Positions 32,435 to 40,586 of a stretch of DNA of 64,000 bases are shown here, in pieces. A program made the translations under genes and the position numbers. Within the stretch, counting starts at the first letter, position 1. Every line of letters starts with the position of its first letter. A model generated the notes under the pieces. The model searched no databases. It was not told the origin of the DNA and worked only from the letters and a program-made list of their open reading frames with translations. Source of the stretch: Epilithonimonas zeae (GTDB lineage: Bacteria > Bacteroidota > Bacteroidia > Flavobacteriales > Weeksellaceae); assembly GCF_023278365.1 (NCBI RefSeq), contig NZ_CP075338.1, forward strand, positions 186,001 through 250,000. Reading direction: 5' to 3'.

Positions 32435-33487
32435 TTAATTAGCTTCTTTATAAGAAGGATTAATGATGATAGACGTTGTAGAGTTTTTCGTCATACTTTG
32501 CGTCTGTTTTCCGTCTGACAACGTTTCTTTCTGGTTGGTTTTTACAGAAAGATTCTGGTTCAGAAGCCAGCCTGTATTTTCATCGATGATGATTTTTCCA
32601 CTTTCAGAACCGCCCATACTCATCGTGTGCGTCATTCCGTCTTTGGATTGCTTATCAGATTTGGACGGAATCACACCTGTTACGCTGATTTCTGCTTTTC
32701 CATCTTCAACTTTTACCAAAGTGAAAGTTAAAGTTTGCTTCAGTTTTCCGCTTGGGTCGATATCTTCGGATGTTGACCACTTTTCTCCAATTTTAGCACC
32801 TTTTGAAGGTATCAATTTAAGGTTTTTACCTAATTGCTCCTTCATCATTTCCTCATTGAAACCAACTTTGAAGTTCTCAATAATGGCGTCTTGTTGCTTT
32901 TTGTCTTTGATAGTTCCTGCGATGGCTTTTCTCAAATTATTATGAATAGCTTCAAAGCCAGTTACGGATTTGATGTTTCCAAAAGCATCCATTTTTACAT
33001 TCAGTTTGTTGCCTGCTAAACCTTTGCTGATCATATATTCCATTTTCAAACCTTCCTCTTTTGGAGCTGCTTGTTTGGTGTCAATAACCATTGTTTTTCC
33101 GTTGGCTGAACTCGACATTCTTTTCCCAACCATATTAAGAGTCAGGTCATAGATGTTGTCTTTGAAATCATTCACTGTAATGGACATTTCGTCTGTAGAT
33201 TCGCTTGTTCCGGATACTGTTTTTCCATCAGGCGAAGTAAGTTGCTGAATTTCTCTCTGGTAAGAAACTAAAGGATAAGTAGTCCCTTTTTCCAAAATGA
33301 ATTTCTGTTTGTAAATCCCACTGCTATCAGCAATTGCTTTTGGTTTCGCAGCTTCTTCGGGAGAAACTTCTACGGTTACAGTTTCGGTTTTTCCTGTTTT
33401 TGGGTCAACTCTTGTAACGGTTTTGGTTTCTTTTTTACAAGCTACTAATGTTATAGCGATTAGCGCAAGCGCTGTTATTTTTTTCAT
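32435..33487 (-). CDS. DUF6263 family lipoprotein
   Basis: A 350-residue lipoprotein starting MKKITALALIAITLVAC, with the lipidated Cys at residue 17. The mature domain is beta-rich and matches, as far as I recall, the Bacteroidota DUF6263 family (YPLVSYQREIQQLTSPDGK, MEYMISKGLAGNKLNVKMDAFGNI). Start taken at 33487 because of the signal peptide; the longer frame to 33520 adds 11 residues. Function unknown. Upstream lies copy C of the structured repeat. Confidence 0.82.
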   Translation of the reverse strand: MKKITALALIAITLVACKKETKTVTRVDPKTGKTETVTVEVSPEEAAKPKAIADSSGIYKQKFILEKGTTYPLVSYQREIQQLTSPDGKTVSGTSESTDEMSITVNDFKDNIYDLTLNMVGKRMSSSANGKTMVIDTKQAAPKEEGLKMEYMISKGLAGNKLNVKMDAFGNIKSVTGFEAIHNNLRKAIAGTIKDKKQQDAIIENFKVGFNEEMMKEQLGKNLKLIPSKGAKIGEKWSTSEDIDPSGKLKQTLTFTLVKVEDGKAEISVTGVIPSKSDKQSKDGMTHTMSMGGSESGKIIIDENTGWLLNQNLSVKTNQKETLSDGKQTQSMTKNSTTSIIINPSYKEAN

Positions 33488-33521
33488 AATTGATGTTTGA
33501 TAAAAGATTTTTTTGAACACT

Positions 33522-33616
33522 GAATTGCAGCAACCCGACTTGAGCGGAAATCCTTTTTGTTTTTTTGTAAAAAAAACAAAAAGATTGGGAGCGGAAGGCG
33601 GATAAGTTGCCCAAAT
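33522..33616 (-). repeat. Structured intergenic repeat family 1, copy C
   Basis: On the minus strand from ATTTGGGCAAC to GTCGGGTTGCTGC. The terminal stem is GCAAC/GTTGC, different in sequence from the other copies but still complementary. The interior is a long A/T hairpin: AATCTTTTTG with CAAAAAGGATT. It begins 7 bp after the rlmB stop codon. Confidence 0.78.
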
Positions 33617-33623
33617 AAATCTT

Positions 33624-34376
33624 TTAGTTATTAATAATTTTCTGTCTTACGGCTTCATAAAGAATCGCGCCACAGGCTACAGAGACGTTCAGAGACTGGG
33701 TTTTACCTTCTATCGGAAGTTTTATTTTCTCGTCCGAATGATGAAGTACTTCTTTCGAAATCCCAGTTTCTTCATTTCCCATCACAATTGCACACGGTTC
33801 TGTGAAGTCTGCATCGTATATCAATTTCTGCGCCTTTTCTGTTGCAGAAAACACTTTGATGCCACTTTGCTGTAAAAAATCCACCGAATGAGCGAGGTTT
33901 TTTTCTTTACAAATCTTGATGTTATAAATGGCTCCAGCTGAAGTTTTAATCGCATCTGAGTTAATTGGCGCGCCACCTTTTTCTGGAATCAGAATTGCAT
34001 CGATTCCAACACATTCTGCAGTTCTACAAATGGCTCCAAAGTTTCTGACATCGGTCAATCTGTCAAGAATCAGGATGAAAGGTGTTTTTCCTTCTTCGAA
34101 AAGCTGAGGTAAAACATCCTCGATTTTATAAAAAGGAACGTCAGAAATGAAAGCAACCACACCTTGATGGTTTTTTCTTGTAAAACGGTTGAGTTTTTCT
34201 ACAGGAACGTAGTTTGGACGCAGGTTGTGTTTAGCAAGAAGTTGTTTCAGTTCTATATAGATTTCGCCTTGCAAAGCATTTTGGACAAAGATTTTATCCA
34301 CTGTTTTTCCAGCTTCCAAAGCTTCCATTACAGGTCTGAGTCCGAAGATGAAATCATCTTTTTTCTGTTCGTTCAT
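33624..34376 (-). CDS. rlmB: 23S rRNA (guanosine-2'-O-)-methyltransferase RlmB-type
   Basis: A 250-residue SpoU/TrmH-family methyltransferase with the trefoil-knot SAM site. Motif 1 is DRLTDVRNFGAICRTAE, motif 2 is IVMGNEETGIS, motif 3 is LNVSVACGAILYE. The N-terminal domain (IFGLRPVMEALEAG) is the RNA-binding part typical of RlmB. It would methylate G2251 of 23S rRNA by homology. Confidence 0.92.
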   Translation of the reverse strand: MNEQKKDDFIFGLRPVMEALEAGKTVDKIFVQNALQGEIYIELKQLLAKHNLRPNYVPVEKLNRFTRKNHQGVVAFISDVPFYKIEDVLPQLFEEGKTPFILILDRLTDVRNFGAICRTAECVGIDAILIPEKGGAPINSDAIKTSAGAIYNIKICKEKNLAHSVDFLQQSGIKVFSATEKAQKLIYDADFTEPCAIVMGNEETGISKEVLHHSDEKIKLPIEGKTQSLNVSVACGAILYEAVRQKIINN

Positions 34377-34457
34377 TTATAAAAATTTGTTTTGCAAAAG
34401 TAAGGTTTTTGGGATTAGTTTTATCTTAAGAAAATTGTAAACTTCAGATTTAAACCA

Positions 34458-34499
34458 CAAAAGTCACAAAAGTTTAATGAATTACTTGTGTGACTTTTG
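34458..34499. repeat. CACAAAAGTCACA hairpin, possible terminator
   Basis: CAAAAGTCACAAAAGT (34458-34473) and ACTTGTGTGACTTTTG (34484-34499) are complementary at 15 of 16 positions. It lies downstream of the minus-strand gene ending at 34534. A related but longer element is at 41605-41695. Confidence 0.65.
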
Positions 34500-34533
34500 A
34501 TTTTGTAGAATGTTTGATTTATGTTTTGATGAT

Positions 34534-34977
34534 TTAATCCAGAACAAAAACCAGAAACTCATCATTCTCAGTTTTGAATTTCAAATCACCGGTTTTCCTC
34601 AAATCTTCAAAAAGAGGTGTGGGAAAAGTATCATCAAACTGTTTGGTTTTGTAGAATTTTCCTTTTAATGTCAATGGGATTTTCTTAATCAGTTTATCCG
34701 TAGTAACTGGAATTTTAAATTTCCTTTTTTCTGGGTCTTTGGAATCAACATAAAAACAATGTTCAAACAAATCTGCTTTGTCTACATGTTTTTGATAATC
34801 AGAAACTTTGACAAAGTTAGGAAGAGAAGTGTCTTCCCAAGTAAGATATAGAACTTCGATTTCCTGAGTTTTACTGATTGATTGATAATATTTGAATCGC
34901 TCATTTTCGGATTTTGAAAAAGATAAAATCATTAGAATTAAAATCGGAAAAAAATATCGCAGATTCATTGAAATCAT
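34534..34977 (-). CDS. Exported hypothetical protein
   Basis: A 147-residue protein with an N-terminal hydrophobic signal (MNLRYFFPILILMILSFSKS); the ATG at 34968 may be the true start. The rest is a small charged domain rich in Lys, Asp and Phe with no recognised motif. It lies 21 bp downstream of the DinB-type gene on the same strand. Function unknown. Confidence 0.65.
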   Translation of the reverse strand: MISMNLRYFFPILILMILSFSKSENERFKYYQSISKTQEIEVLYLTWEDTSLPNFVKVSDYQKHVDKADLFEHCFYVDSKDPEKRKFKIPVTTDKLIKKIPLTLKGKFYKTKQFDDTFPTPLFEDLRKTGDLKFKTENDEFLVFVLD

Positions 34978-34998
34978 TTATCAATTATCATTCATCAT

Positions 34999-35475
34999 TT
35001 ATAAACTCAGTCCTTCCCCAATCAAAGCTCGTTTCTGCGCCAAAATATAACCATAGTGGATACTTTCGTGCATATTATTAAAAATAATGGCATCCTCAAT
35101 ATTTTTCAAATCAATTCCGAAACTTGTGGAATAAGGCGTATAATCGGGAAAAAAATCATTGTCAAAATCCTTCATCAAAATTTTTGAAGTTTCAATTAAA
35201 AGATAGGCCAAATCCTCCATTTCAGAAGATTTTACATCCACGTTAGCAAAAGTTCCCTTTTTGTAAGTTTCCACCCAATATTTGTCGATTCGGAATTGGT
35301 TTCCGCTCAGATAATAACAAAGTAATTGCTGTTGAGCAACACAATGAGCAATGTTCCAGTAAATATTATTGTTGAATCCGTCGGGAATAGTAAGTAAATC
35401 TTTTTCGGACGTATTTTGTAAAATGTCTAATAAGTTTTTTCTGACCTGTCTATGATTGGCAAAATGATAATTCAT
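34999..35475 (-). CDS. DinB-fold family protein
   Basis: A 158-residue four-helix protein of the DinB/YfiT superfamily, with His in NIAHCVAQQQ (about residue 44), and His in MHESIHYGYI (about 135-141) at the places of the metal-binding histidines of the family. These are usually thiol-dependent transferases or stress-related enzymes. Start fits at 35475. Probably co-transcribed with the following exported protein gene. Confidence 0.82.
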   Translation of the reverse strand: MNYHFANHRQVRKNLLDILQNTSEKDLLTIPDGFNNNIYWNIAHCVAQQQLLCYYLSGNQFRIDKYWVETYKKGTFANVDVKSSEMEDLAYLLIETSKILMKDFDNDFFPDYTPYSTSFGIDLKNIEDAIIFNNMHESIHYGYILAQKRALIGEGLSL

Positions 35476-35663
35476 TTTTAATTCTTGTTATTAATTGATA
35501 AATGTAAGAAAAATGTGTGTAACACTATTTTATTAACGTGTTTTTATGGATTTTTTATATCAATCTGTGTTTTAACAAATATTTAACGCAAGATTAGCAA
35601 TTATTGTGTTTGCTGTTGCGGGTTTTTATATGAAATTTACCAATTATATTTTTAAGATTTACT

Positions 35664-36668
35664 ATGTCAGAATTGAATCAAGCAGAAGATATCAGACAAC
35701 TTACCGAAAAAGTAAAAGAACAGAATTACTTTTTTTCTATTTTAAAACAAGAAATCAACCGCGCTATTATTGGTCAGGAATATATGATTGACCGTCTTTT
35801 GATAGGACTTTTGGGCAATGGTCACGTTCTTTTGGAAGGTGTTCCCGGATTGGCTAAAACTTTAGCAATCAAAACTTTGTCCGAGGCTGTTGATGGTGAG
35901 TTCTCCAGGATTCAGTTTACACCGGATTTGTTGCCTGCAGATGTTGTAGGAACGATGATTTACAATGTCAAAGACAACGATTTTTCTATAAAAAAAGGAC
36001 CTGTTTTTGCTAATTTCGTTTTAGCGGATGAGATTAACCGTGCACCTGCCAAAGTTCAGTCTGCTTTGCTTGAGGTTATGCAGGAAAAGCAAGTAACCAT
36101 CGGTGATGAGACAATGCCTTTGCCAAAACCATTCTTAGTTTTAGCAACTCAAAATCCAATTGACCAAGAAGGAACTTATCTTTTGCCGGAAGCGCAAACC
36201 GACCGTTTTATGCTGAAGTGTAAAATAGATTATCCTGAGTTTGAAGACGAGAGAAAAGTGATGCGAATGATTTCGACTCAAGATATTCCGCAAATCAGAA
36301 AAGTAGTGGATCTGAATCAAATTGTTGAAGCCAAGAAACTCATCAATCAAATTTATCTGGACGAGAAAATCGAAAAATATATTCTGGATATGGTTTTCGC
36401 AACCCGTTTTCCAGAAAAATACGGATTGTCCGAAATCAAAAATTATATCAGTTTTGGAGCGTCGCCAAGAGCAAGTATCAACTTGGCAATTGCGTCCAGA
36501 GCTTATGCTTTCATCAAAGGAAGAGCGTTTGTGATTCCTGAAGATGTGAAAGAAATTGCAAAAGATGTTTTGAGACACAGAATCGGATTGAGCTTTGAAG
36601 CTGAAGCTGAGGAAGTTTCTCAAGATGATATAGTCAATAAAATTTTAGGAAAAATACAAGCTCCTTAG
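35664..36668 (+). CDS. MoxR-type AAA+ ATPase
   Basis: A 334-residue AAA+ ATPase that acts with von Willebrand A proteins in complex assembly. Walker A GVPGLAKT at 59-66, Walker B LADEINRAP near 115, sensor 1 ATQNPIDQEGTY, and the C-terminal lid with FGASPRASINLA. First gene of a Bat (Bacteroides aerotolerance) operon, ahead of DUF58 and two VWA proteins. The next ORF starts only 3 bp after its stop. Confidence 0.93.
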   Translation: MSELNQAEDIRQLTEKVKEQNYFFSILKQEINRAIIGQEYMIDRLLIGLLGNGHVLLEGVPGLAKTLAIKTLSEAVDGEFSRIQFTPDLLPADVVGTMIYNVKDNDFSIKKGPVFANFVLADEINRAPAKVQSALLEVMQEKQVTIGDETMPLPKPFLVLATQNPIDQEGTYLLPEAQTDRFMLKCKIDYPEFEDERKVMRMISTQDIPQIRKVVDLNQIVEAKKLINQIYLDEKIEKYILDMVFATRFPEKYGLSEIKNYISFGASPRASINLAIASRAYAFIKGRAFVIPEDVKEIAKDVLRHRIGLSFEAEAEEVSQDDIVNKILGKIQAP

Positions 36669-36671
36669 AAT

Positions 36672-37145
36672 ATGACTTGGGAGAATATCAAACAAAATGT
36701 ATATTATTCCGATGGTTCACTTCGAGATATTTATGTTTTGGATTCAACCAAAGCTGATTGGGAAAAATGGATAAATTATATTAATGAAAATTATGAAGTT
36801 AAATTTATCTATTATAATAAGGCAGGAAAAGAAATTAGTAATAACAAAATAGATTTTCAGAAAGTTGTCGAATATTGGGAAAATACTCTTGATTCTGTTT
36901 TAAATGCTGAATTTTTGATTAACAAAGTAGTTTTCAAATGTTATTTTTTCTCAGATACAGAAATTGAAAATGATATTTGGCCAAACGATGTTAGTGATTT
37001 AGAACAACATAATTCTATTGTTGAATATATGATGACCATTTCAAAACTGTTAGGCAAAGAAATATTTATGACTCCTGAAAATTATAATGAATCATCAGAA
37101 TATAAACTCGTTGTAGTAAATAATGAAGATGTTTTAATTAATTAA
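36672..37145 (+). CDS. Hypothetical protein inside the Bat operon
   Basis: A 157-residue acidic, soluble protein with no signal peptide and no family that I recognise. It begins MTWENIKQNVYYSDGSLRDIYV and has many aromatic residues. It is 3 bp from moxR, so it is translated from the same mRNA, yet this position is normally followed directly by the DUF58 gene. It is visibly more AT-rich than moxR. It may be a recent insertion together with the next gene; an immunity-like or MoxR-binding role would be guesswork. Confidence 0.7.
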   Translation: MTWENIKQNVYYSDGSLRDIYVLDSTKADWEKWINYINENYEVKFIYYNKAGKEISNNKIDFQKVVEYWENTLDSVLNAEFLINKVVFKCYFFSDTEIENDIWPNDVSDLEQHNSIVEYMMTISKLLGKEIFMTPENYNESSEYKLVVVNNEDVLIN

Positions 37146-37158
37146 ATCTGGTTAATCT

Positions 37159-37216
37159 GTTGATAGTGGTCACTCGTCGAATTCTTTTATAGATGAGATG
37201 TCTGAAAACTATCAAC
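37159..37216 (+). repeat. GTTGATAGT inverted repeat
   Basis: GTTGATAGT (37159-37167) and ACTATCAAC (37208-37216) are a perfect 9-bp inverted repeat; GGTCA (37168-37172) also finds TGACC at 37220-37224. Located between two genes that interrupt the Bat operon. Confidence 0.55.
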
Positions 37217-37240
37217 CGATGACCGCCAAAAAAATATTTG

Positions 37241-37711
37241 TTCAAAGTTTAAAGTTTAGAATTCAAAGTTTATGTCAACGGTTAAAAGGTTTGAAGATTT
37301 AGAAATTTGGCAATTATCCAGACAACTTTGCAAAGAGATTTATCAAATTATAGAAGAAACAAATCTTAAAAATAATTATAGACTTTGTAATCAAATTGAT
37401 GGTTCTTCGGGTTCAATAATGGATAATATTGCTGAAGGTTTTGAAAGAAATGGTAATAAAGAGTTTATTCAATTTCTTTCAATTTCAAAAGCTTCTTGCG
37501 GAGAAACCAGGTCACAATTGTACAGAGTTTTTGATAGAAATTTTATTTCAAAAGACAAATTCGAAATATTGATTGAACAAACTGAAATTTTAAGCAAAAG
37601 AATTGGCGCTTTTATTAATTATCTAAGCAGTAGTGAAATGAAGGGCTCAAAGTATAAATAAATTTAAACGTAGAATTAAAAAACCTTAAACATAAAACTC
37701 AAAACTTTGAA
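37241..37711 (+). mobile_element. Putative mini-element carrying the four-helix-bundle gene
   Basis: TTCAAAGTTT occurs at 37241-37250 and 37262-37271, directly before the gene's ATG, and its exact complement AAACTTTGAA is at 37702-37711 just after the gene. The 450-bp unit holds only the S23-type gene. There is no transposase, so it would have to be moved in trans. The right repeat overlaps the TTG start of the DUF58 gene. Confidence 0.4.
37272..37661 (+). CDS. Four-helix bundle protein (S23 / 23S rRNA intervening-sequence type)
   Basis: A 129-residue helical protein with the family pattern FEDLEIWQLSRQL ... NQIDGSSGSIMDNIAEGFERNGNKEFIQFLSISKASCGETRSQLYRV. Members form pentameric helical bundles; the family was first found inside 23S rRNA intervening sequences and includes the Avd accessory proteins of diversity-generating retroelements. 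Here there is no retroelement and no rRNA. It is located between moxR and DUF58, with short inverted repeats on both sides. Confidence 0.9.
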   Translation: MSTVKRFEDLEIWQLSRQLCKEIYQIIEETNLKNNYRLCNQIDGSSGSIMDNIAEGFERNGNKEFIQFLSISKASCGETRSQLYRVFDRNFISKDKFEILIEQTEILSKRIGAFINYLSSSEMKGSKYK

Positions 37712-38567
37712 TATACAGGACATTGTCAAAAAAGTAAAGCAGATAGAAATCCGGACTCGAAAGAAAACGGAAGCATCACTTATGGGGCTATATCACAGCG
37801 CTTTCAAAGGTCAGGGGATGACTTTTTCGGAAGTTCGCCAATATCAATTCGGAGACGATACAAGACGAATCGATTGGAACAAAACAGCACGTTTTCGCGA
37901 ACCATTCGTAAAAGTAATGGAGGAGGAACGGGAGCTGACAATGATGTTGGTTGTCGATATTTCCGCATCGATGGACTATGGAACCAAAACCCAGCTGAAA
38001 AGAGAATATGTTGCCGAAGTTTGCGCCTCTTTAGGATTTTCGGCTGCTGGAAATAACGATAAAGTTGGATTAATTTTATACGCTGACAAAGTTCTGAAAG
38101 TAGTTCCGCCTCAGAAAGGCAGAAAACACGTTTTGTCGATTATCAGCAATATTTTGTCTGCAGATTATGTTCCTTCAAAATCTAATTTGGATGTTGCTTT
38201 CAATTATATGATGAGCGTTTTCAAAAGAAAATCTCTGGTTTTCCTTTTCTCTGATTTCGAGGATGAGTTTGACCAAAAAATTCTGAATGTCACTGCAAGA
38301 AAGCATCAGGTTTTGGGACTTAGGGTTTTTGATGAAAAAGATATGGAGATTCCTGATATTGGTTATGCGCTTTTCCGTGATGCTGAAACAGGAAAACAAA
38401 TCTGGGCTAATACGTCCAGCGCAAGATGGCGTTACGATTTTGCAGAACAACAAAAACAAAAAATGCGACAAGTGAAAGATGAATTCGAGAATTCTTCGGC
38501 TCATTTTTTAGATATTAAAACTTCTGATGATTATAGCAAATCTTTGTATCAATATTTTAGAAAGTAA
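37707..38567 (+). CDS. DUF58 domain-containing protein (Bat operon)
   Basis: A 286-residue cytoplasmic VWA-like protein; the family signature YHSAFKGQGMTFSEVRQYQFGDDTRRIDWNKTAR is at about 30-64 and is followed by VVDISASMDYG, a MIDAS-like DxSxS. Works with MoxR in Bat systems. The only plausible start is TTG at 37707, giving NIQDIVKKVKQIEIRTR, which fits the usual N-terminus; this start lies within the right-hand repeat of the putative mini-element. Confidence 0.9.
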   Translation: MNIQDIVKKVKQIEIRTRKKTEASLMGLYHSAFKGQGMTFSEVRQYQFGDDTRRIDWNKTARFREPFVKVMEEERELTMMLVVDISASMDYGTKTQLKREYVAEVCASLGFSAAGNNDKVGLILYADKVLKVVPPQKGRKHVLSIISNILSADYVPSKSNLDVAFNYMMSVFKRKSLVFLFSDFEDEFDQKILNVTARKHQVLGLRVFDEKDMEIPDIGYALFRDAETGKQIWANTSSARWRYDFAEQQKQKMRQVKDEFENSSAHFLDIKTSDDYSKSLYQYFRK

Positions 38568-38603
38568 TTAAACAATTAAGACCTTCAACCGATAATTATA
38601 TAA

Positions 38604-39560
38604 ATGCCTTACAGAATTTTCAAATTATTTTTCTCACTTTTCATTATCATTTCTTCTTTTGGATTTGGTCAGACTTTAACTTCCAGTCTTGATAAAACTA
38701 CTTTGGCCTTGGGCGAAGTAGCGGTTTTTAAAATTCAGATTTTGGATTTGGATGGAAAGAATGTTCAGATTGCGGCACGAAATGAGTTATTGCCCTTTCA
38801 TTTCGAAATGGTGAATGACAGTATTGCTGTTCAGAAAGATATTTATCTGCGTTCGGTAAAATTCGCGGTTTTCCAGGAAGGAAAATTTACAATTCCAGAA
38901 ATCGAAATCAAAGTTGGTGATGAAATTCTAAAAACCATTCCATACGAAGTTGAAGTCATTAATACAGCCAAAAAAGGCGACCAGATTAATGACATTATGA
39001 AGAACAAAGAAGTGGAACTAAATGTCCAGGATTACTGGGAAATGTATAAATTCTATGTTCTTTTAGCTCTCCTCATTGTTGCAATCATTATTTTAATCAT
39101 CGGTATCGTAAAATGGGGAAGAAAACGCAAAGATAGTCCGGCGGTTACAACCAATCAGACTTTGAAAGATTTGGAGAAACTGAGAAAGAAAAACTATATC
39201 GAAAACGAAAACTTCCGTGCTTTCTATGTGGAGTTAATTGAGATTACCAGAGGATTTATCACTAAACAATATCAGATTCCTGCAGATGTTTTGCTGACAG
39301 ATGATTTGGTGGATTATATGAAAAATACCAATGCAATTTCACAGGAAAATGAAAAAATCGTAGAAGATATTTTCTTACGAAGTGATTTGGTTAAGTTTGC
39401 GAAAACCATTCCTACAAAAGAGATAATGTCAAAAGACTTCACAGAAATCAGAGATTTTGTAAAACGTTCTACCAAAGATGTAGAGGCTGAAAATCTGCGA
39501 AATAATTCTGTCACAGAAATCTCAGATGAAGACCAATCCAAATTACGAAAGCTCAAATAA
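38604..39560 (+). CDS. BatD-like membrane protein
   Basis: A 318-residue protein with a Sec signal (about 1-22), a periplasmic beta-sandwich domain (TLALGEVAVFKIQILD ... FTIPEIEIKVGDEIL), one membrane helix at about 148-168, and a cytoplasmic helical tail with ELIEITRGFITKQYQIPADVLLTDDLVDYM similar to DUF4381-type proteins of VWA operons. It probably scaffolds the Bat complex at the inner membrane. Confidence 0.78.
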   Translation: MPYRIFKLFFSLFIIISSFGFGQTLTSSLDKTTLALGEVAVFKIQILDLDGKNVQIAARNELLPFHFEMVNDSIAVQKDIYLRSVKFAVFQEGKFTIPEIEIKVGDEILKTIPYEVEVINTAKKGDQINDIMKNKEVELNVQDYWEMYKFYVLLALLIVAIIILIIGIVKWGRKRKDSPAVTTNQTLKDLEKLRKKNYIENENFRAFYVELIEITRGFITKQYQIPADVLLTDDLVDYMKNTNAISQENEKIVEDIFLRSDLVKFAKTIPTKEIMSKDFTEIRDFVKRSTKDVEAENLRNNSVTEISDEDQSKLRKLK

Positions 39561-39592
39561 ATCATTTATCAACCATCATTTATAATCAATCC

Positions 39593-40582
39593 GTGAATTT
39601 CGAGTTTTACAGTCCGTGGTTTTTACTGCTTTTTATTTTGTTCATTCCTTTGTTGATATTGGATTCTGGCAAGAAAAAGAGTAGAGGAATTGCTGTGCCT
39701 TCTGTGAGTAATATGCGACCAAGCGGAAATATTTCGTTGGTGATGAAGTTTCTGAAAGTCTCAAAATATTTCATTCTTACAGCGTTAATTATTGCTTTGG
39801 CAAGACCAAGAACTTACACAGTTTCGCAAGATAGAGATGAAACTAAAGGAATTGATATTATGCTTTCTGTGGATGTTTCACTCAGTATGTTGTCCAAAGA
39901 TTTGGATCCGGACAGACTCGAAGCTTTGAAGAAAATCGCCATAGATTTTGTTAAGAAGAGAGAAAATGACAGGATTGGTTTGGTGGCTTATTCGGGAGAA
40001 GCTTATACTAAAGTTCCTTTAACAACCGACCATCAAGTAGTGATTGATGAATTGAATCAATTAAATCCTTTGGAATTACAACCGGGAACTGCAATCGGAG
40101 AAGGACTTTCTGTAGCTGTGAATCACCTTAAAAAGAGCAAGGCCAAGAGTAAAATCATCATTTTGATGACCGATGGTGTGAATACCGTTATCAATGCAAT
40201 GCCTCCACAAATTGCTGCAGAATTGGCGAAAAATAATAGCATTAAAGTTTATACTGTAGGAATCGGGAGTAATGGATATGCAGCGATGCCAACGGCGACC
40301 AATATTTTTGGTGAATTGGTTTTCACAGAAACCAAAACTCAGATTGATGAAAATACGTTGATGGATATTGCTCAGCTGACTGGCGGAAAATATTTCCGTG
40401 CGACTTCTAACAGCAGTTTGCAAACGGTTTATGACGAAATCAACCAATTAGAAAAATCCGAAGTCAAAACTTCCAAATTATATAATTATGAAGAATATTT
40501 CAGGATATTTCTTTGGGTAGCTTTAGGATTCTTGTTGTTGGATGCATTGTTGAGATGGGTAATTTTTAAAATTTTGAATTAA
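39593..40582 (+). CDS. batA: VWA domain-containing protein BatA
   Basis: A 329-residue inner-membrane protein: helices at about 8-24, 57-71 and near the C-terminus, with a von Willebrand A domain between. MIDAS residues DVSLS are at 94-98, with LTTD and MTDGVNT completing the site. Starts with GTG at 39593. Bat proteins were linked to aerotolerance and cell morphology in Bacteroides fragilis. BatB follows after 4 bp. Confidence 0.92.
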   Translation: MNFEFYSPWFLLLFILFIPLLILDSGKKKSRGIAVPSVSNMRPSGNISLVMKFLKVSKYFILTALIIALARPRTYTVSQDRDETKGIDIMLSVDVSLSMLSKDLDPDRLEALKKIAIDFVKKRENDRIGLVAYSGEAYTKVPLTTDHQVVIDELNQLNPLELQPGTAIGEGLSVAVNHLKKSKAKSKIIILMTDGVNTVINAMPPQIAAELAKNNSIKVYTVGIGSNGYAAMPTATNIFGELVFTETKTQIDENTLMDIAQLTGGKYFRATSNSSLQTVYDEINQLEKSEVKTSKLYNYEEYFRIFLWVALGFLLLDALLRWVIFKILN

Positions 40583-40586
40583 GCAG

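Noticed and set aside
36141-36623. Minus-strand ORF of 160 codons opposite moxR
   Set aside because: Fully contained in conserved moxR and full of Phe, Ser and His as typical of a shadow frame.
37272-37661. Diversity-generating retroelement (Avd-like protein)
   Set aside because: No reverse transcriptase, template repeat or variable repeat is visible nearby; the protein fits the broader S23 family.
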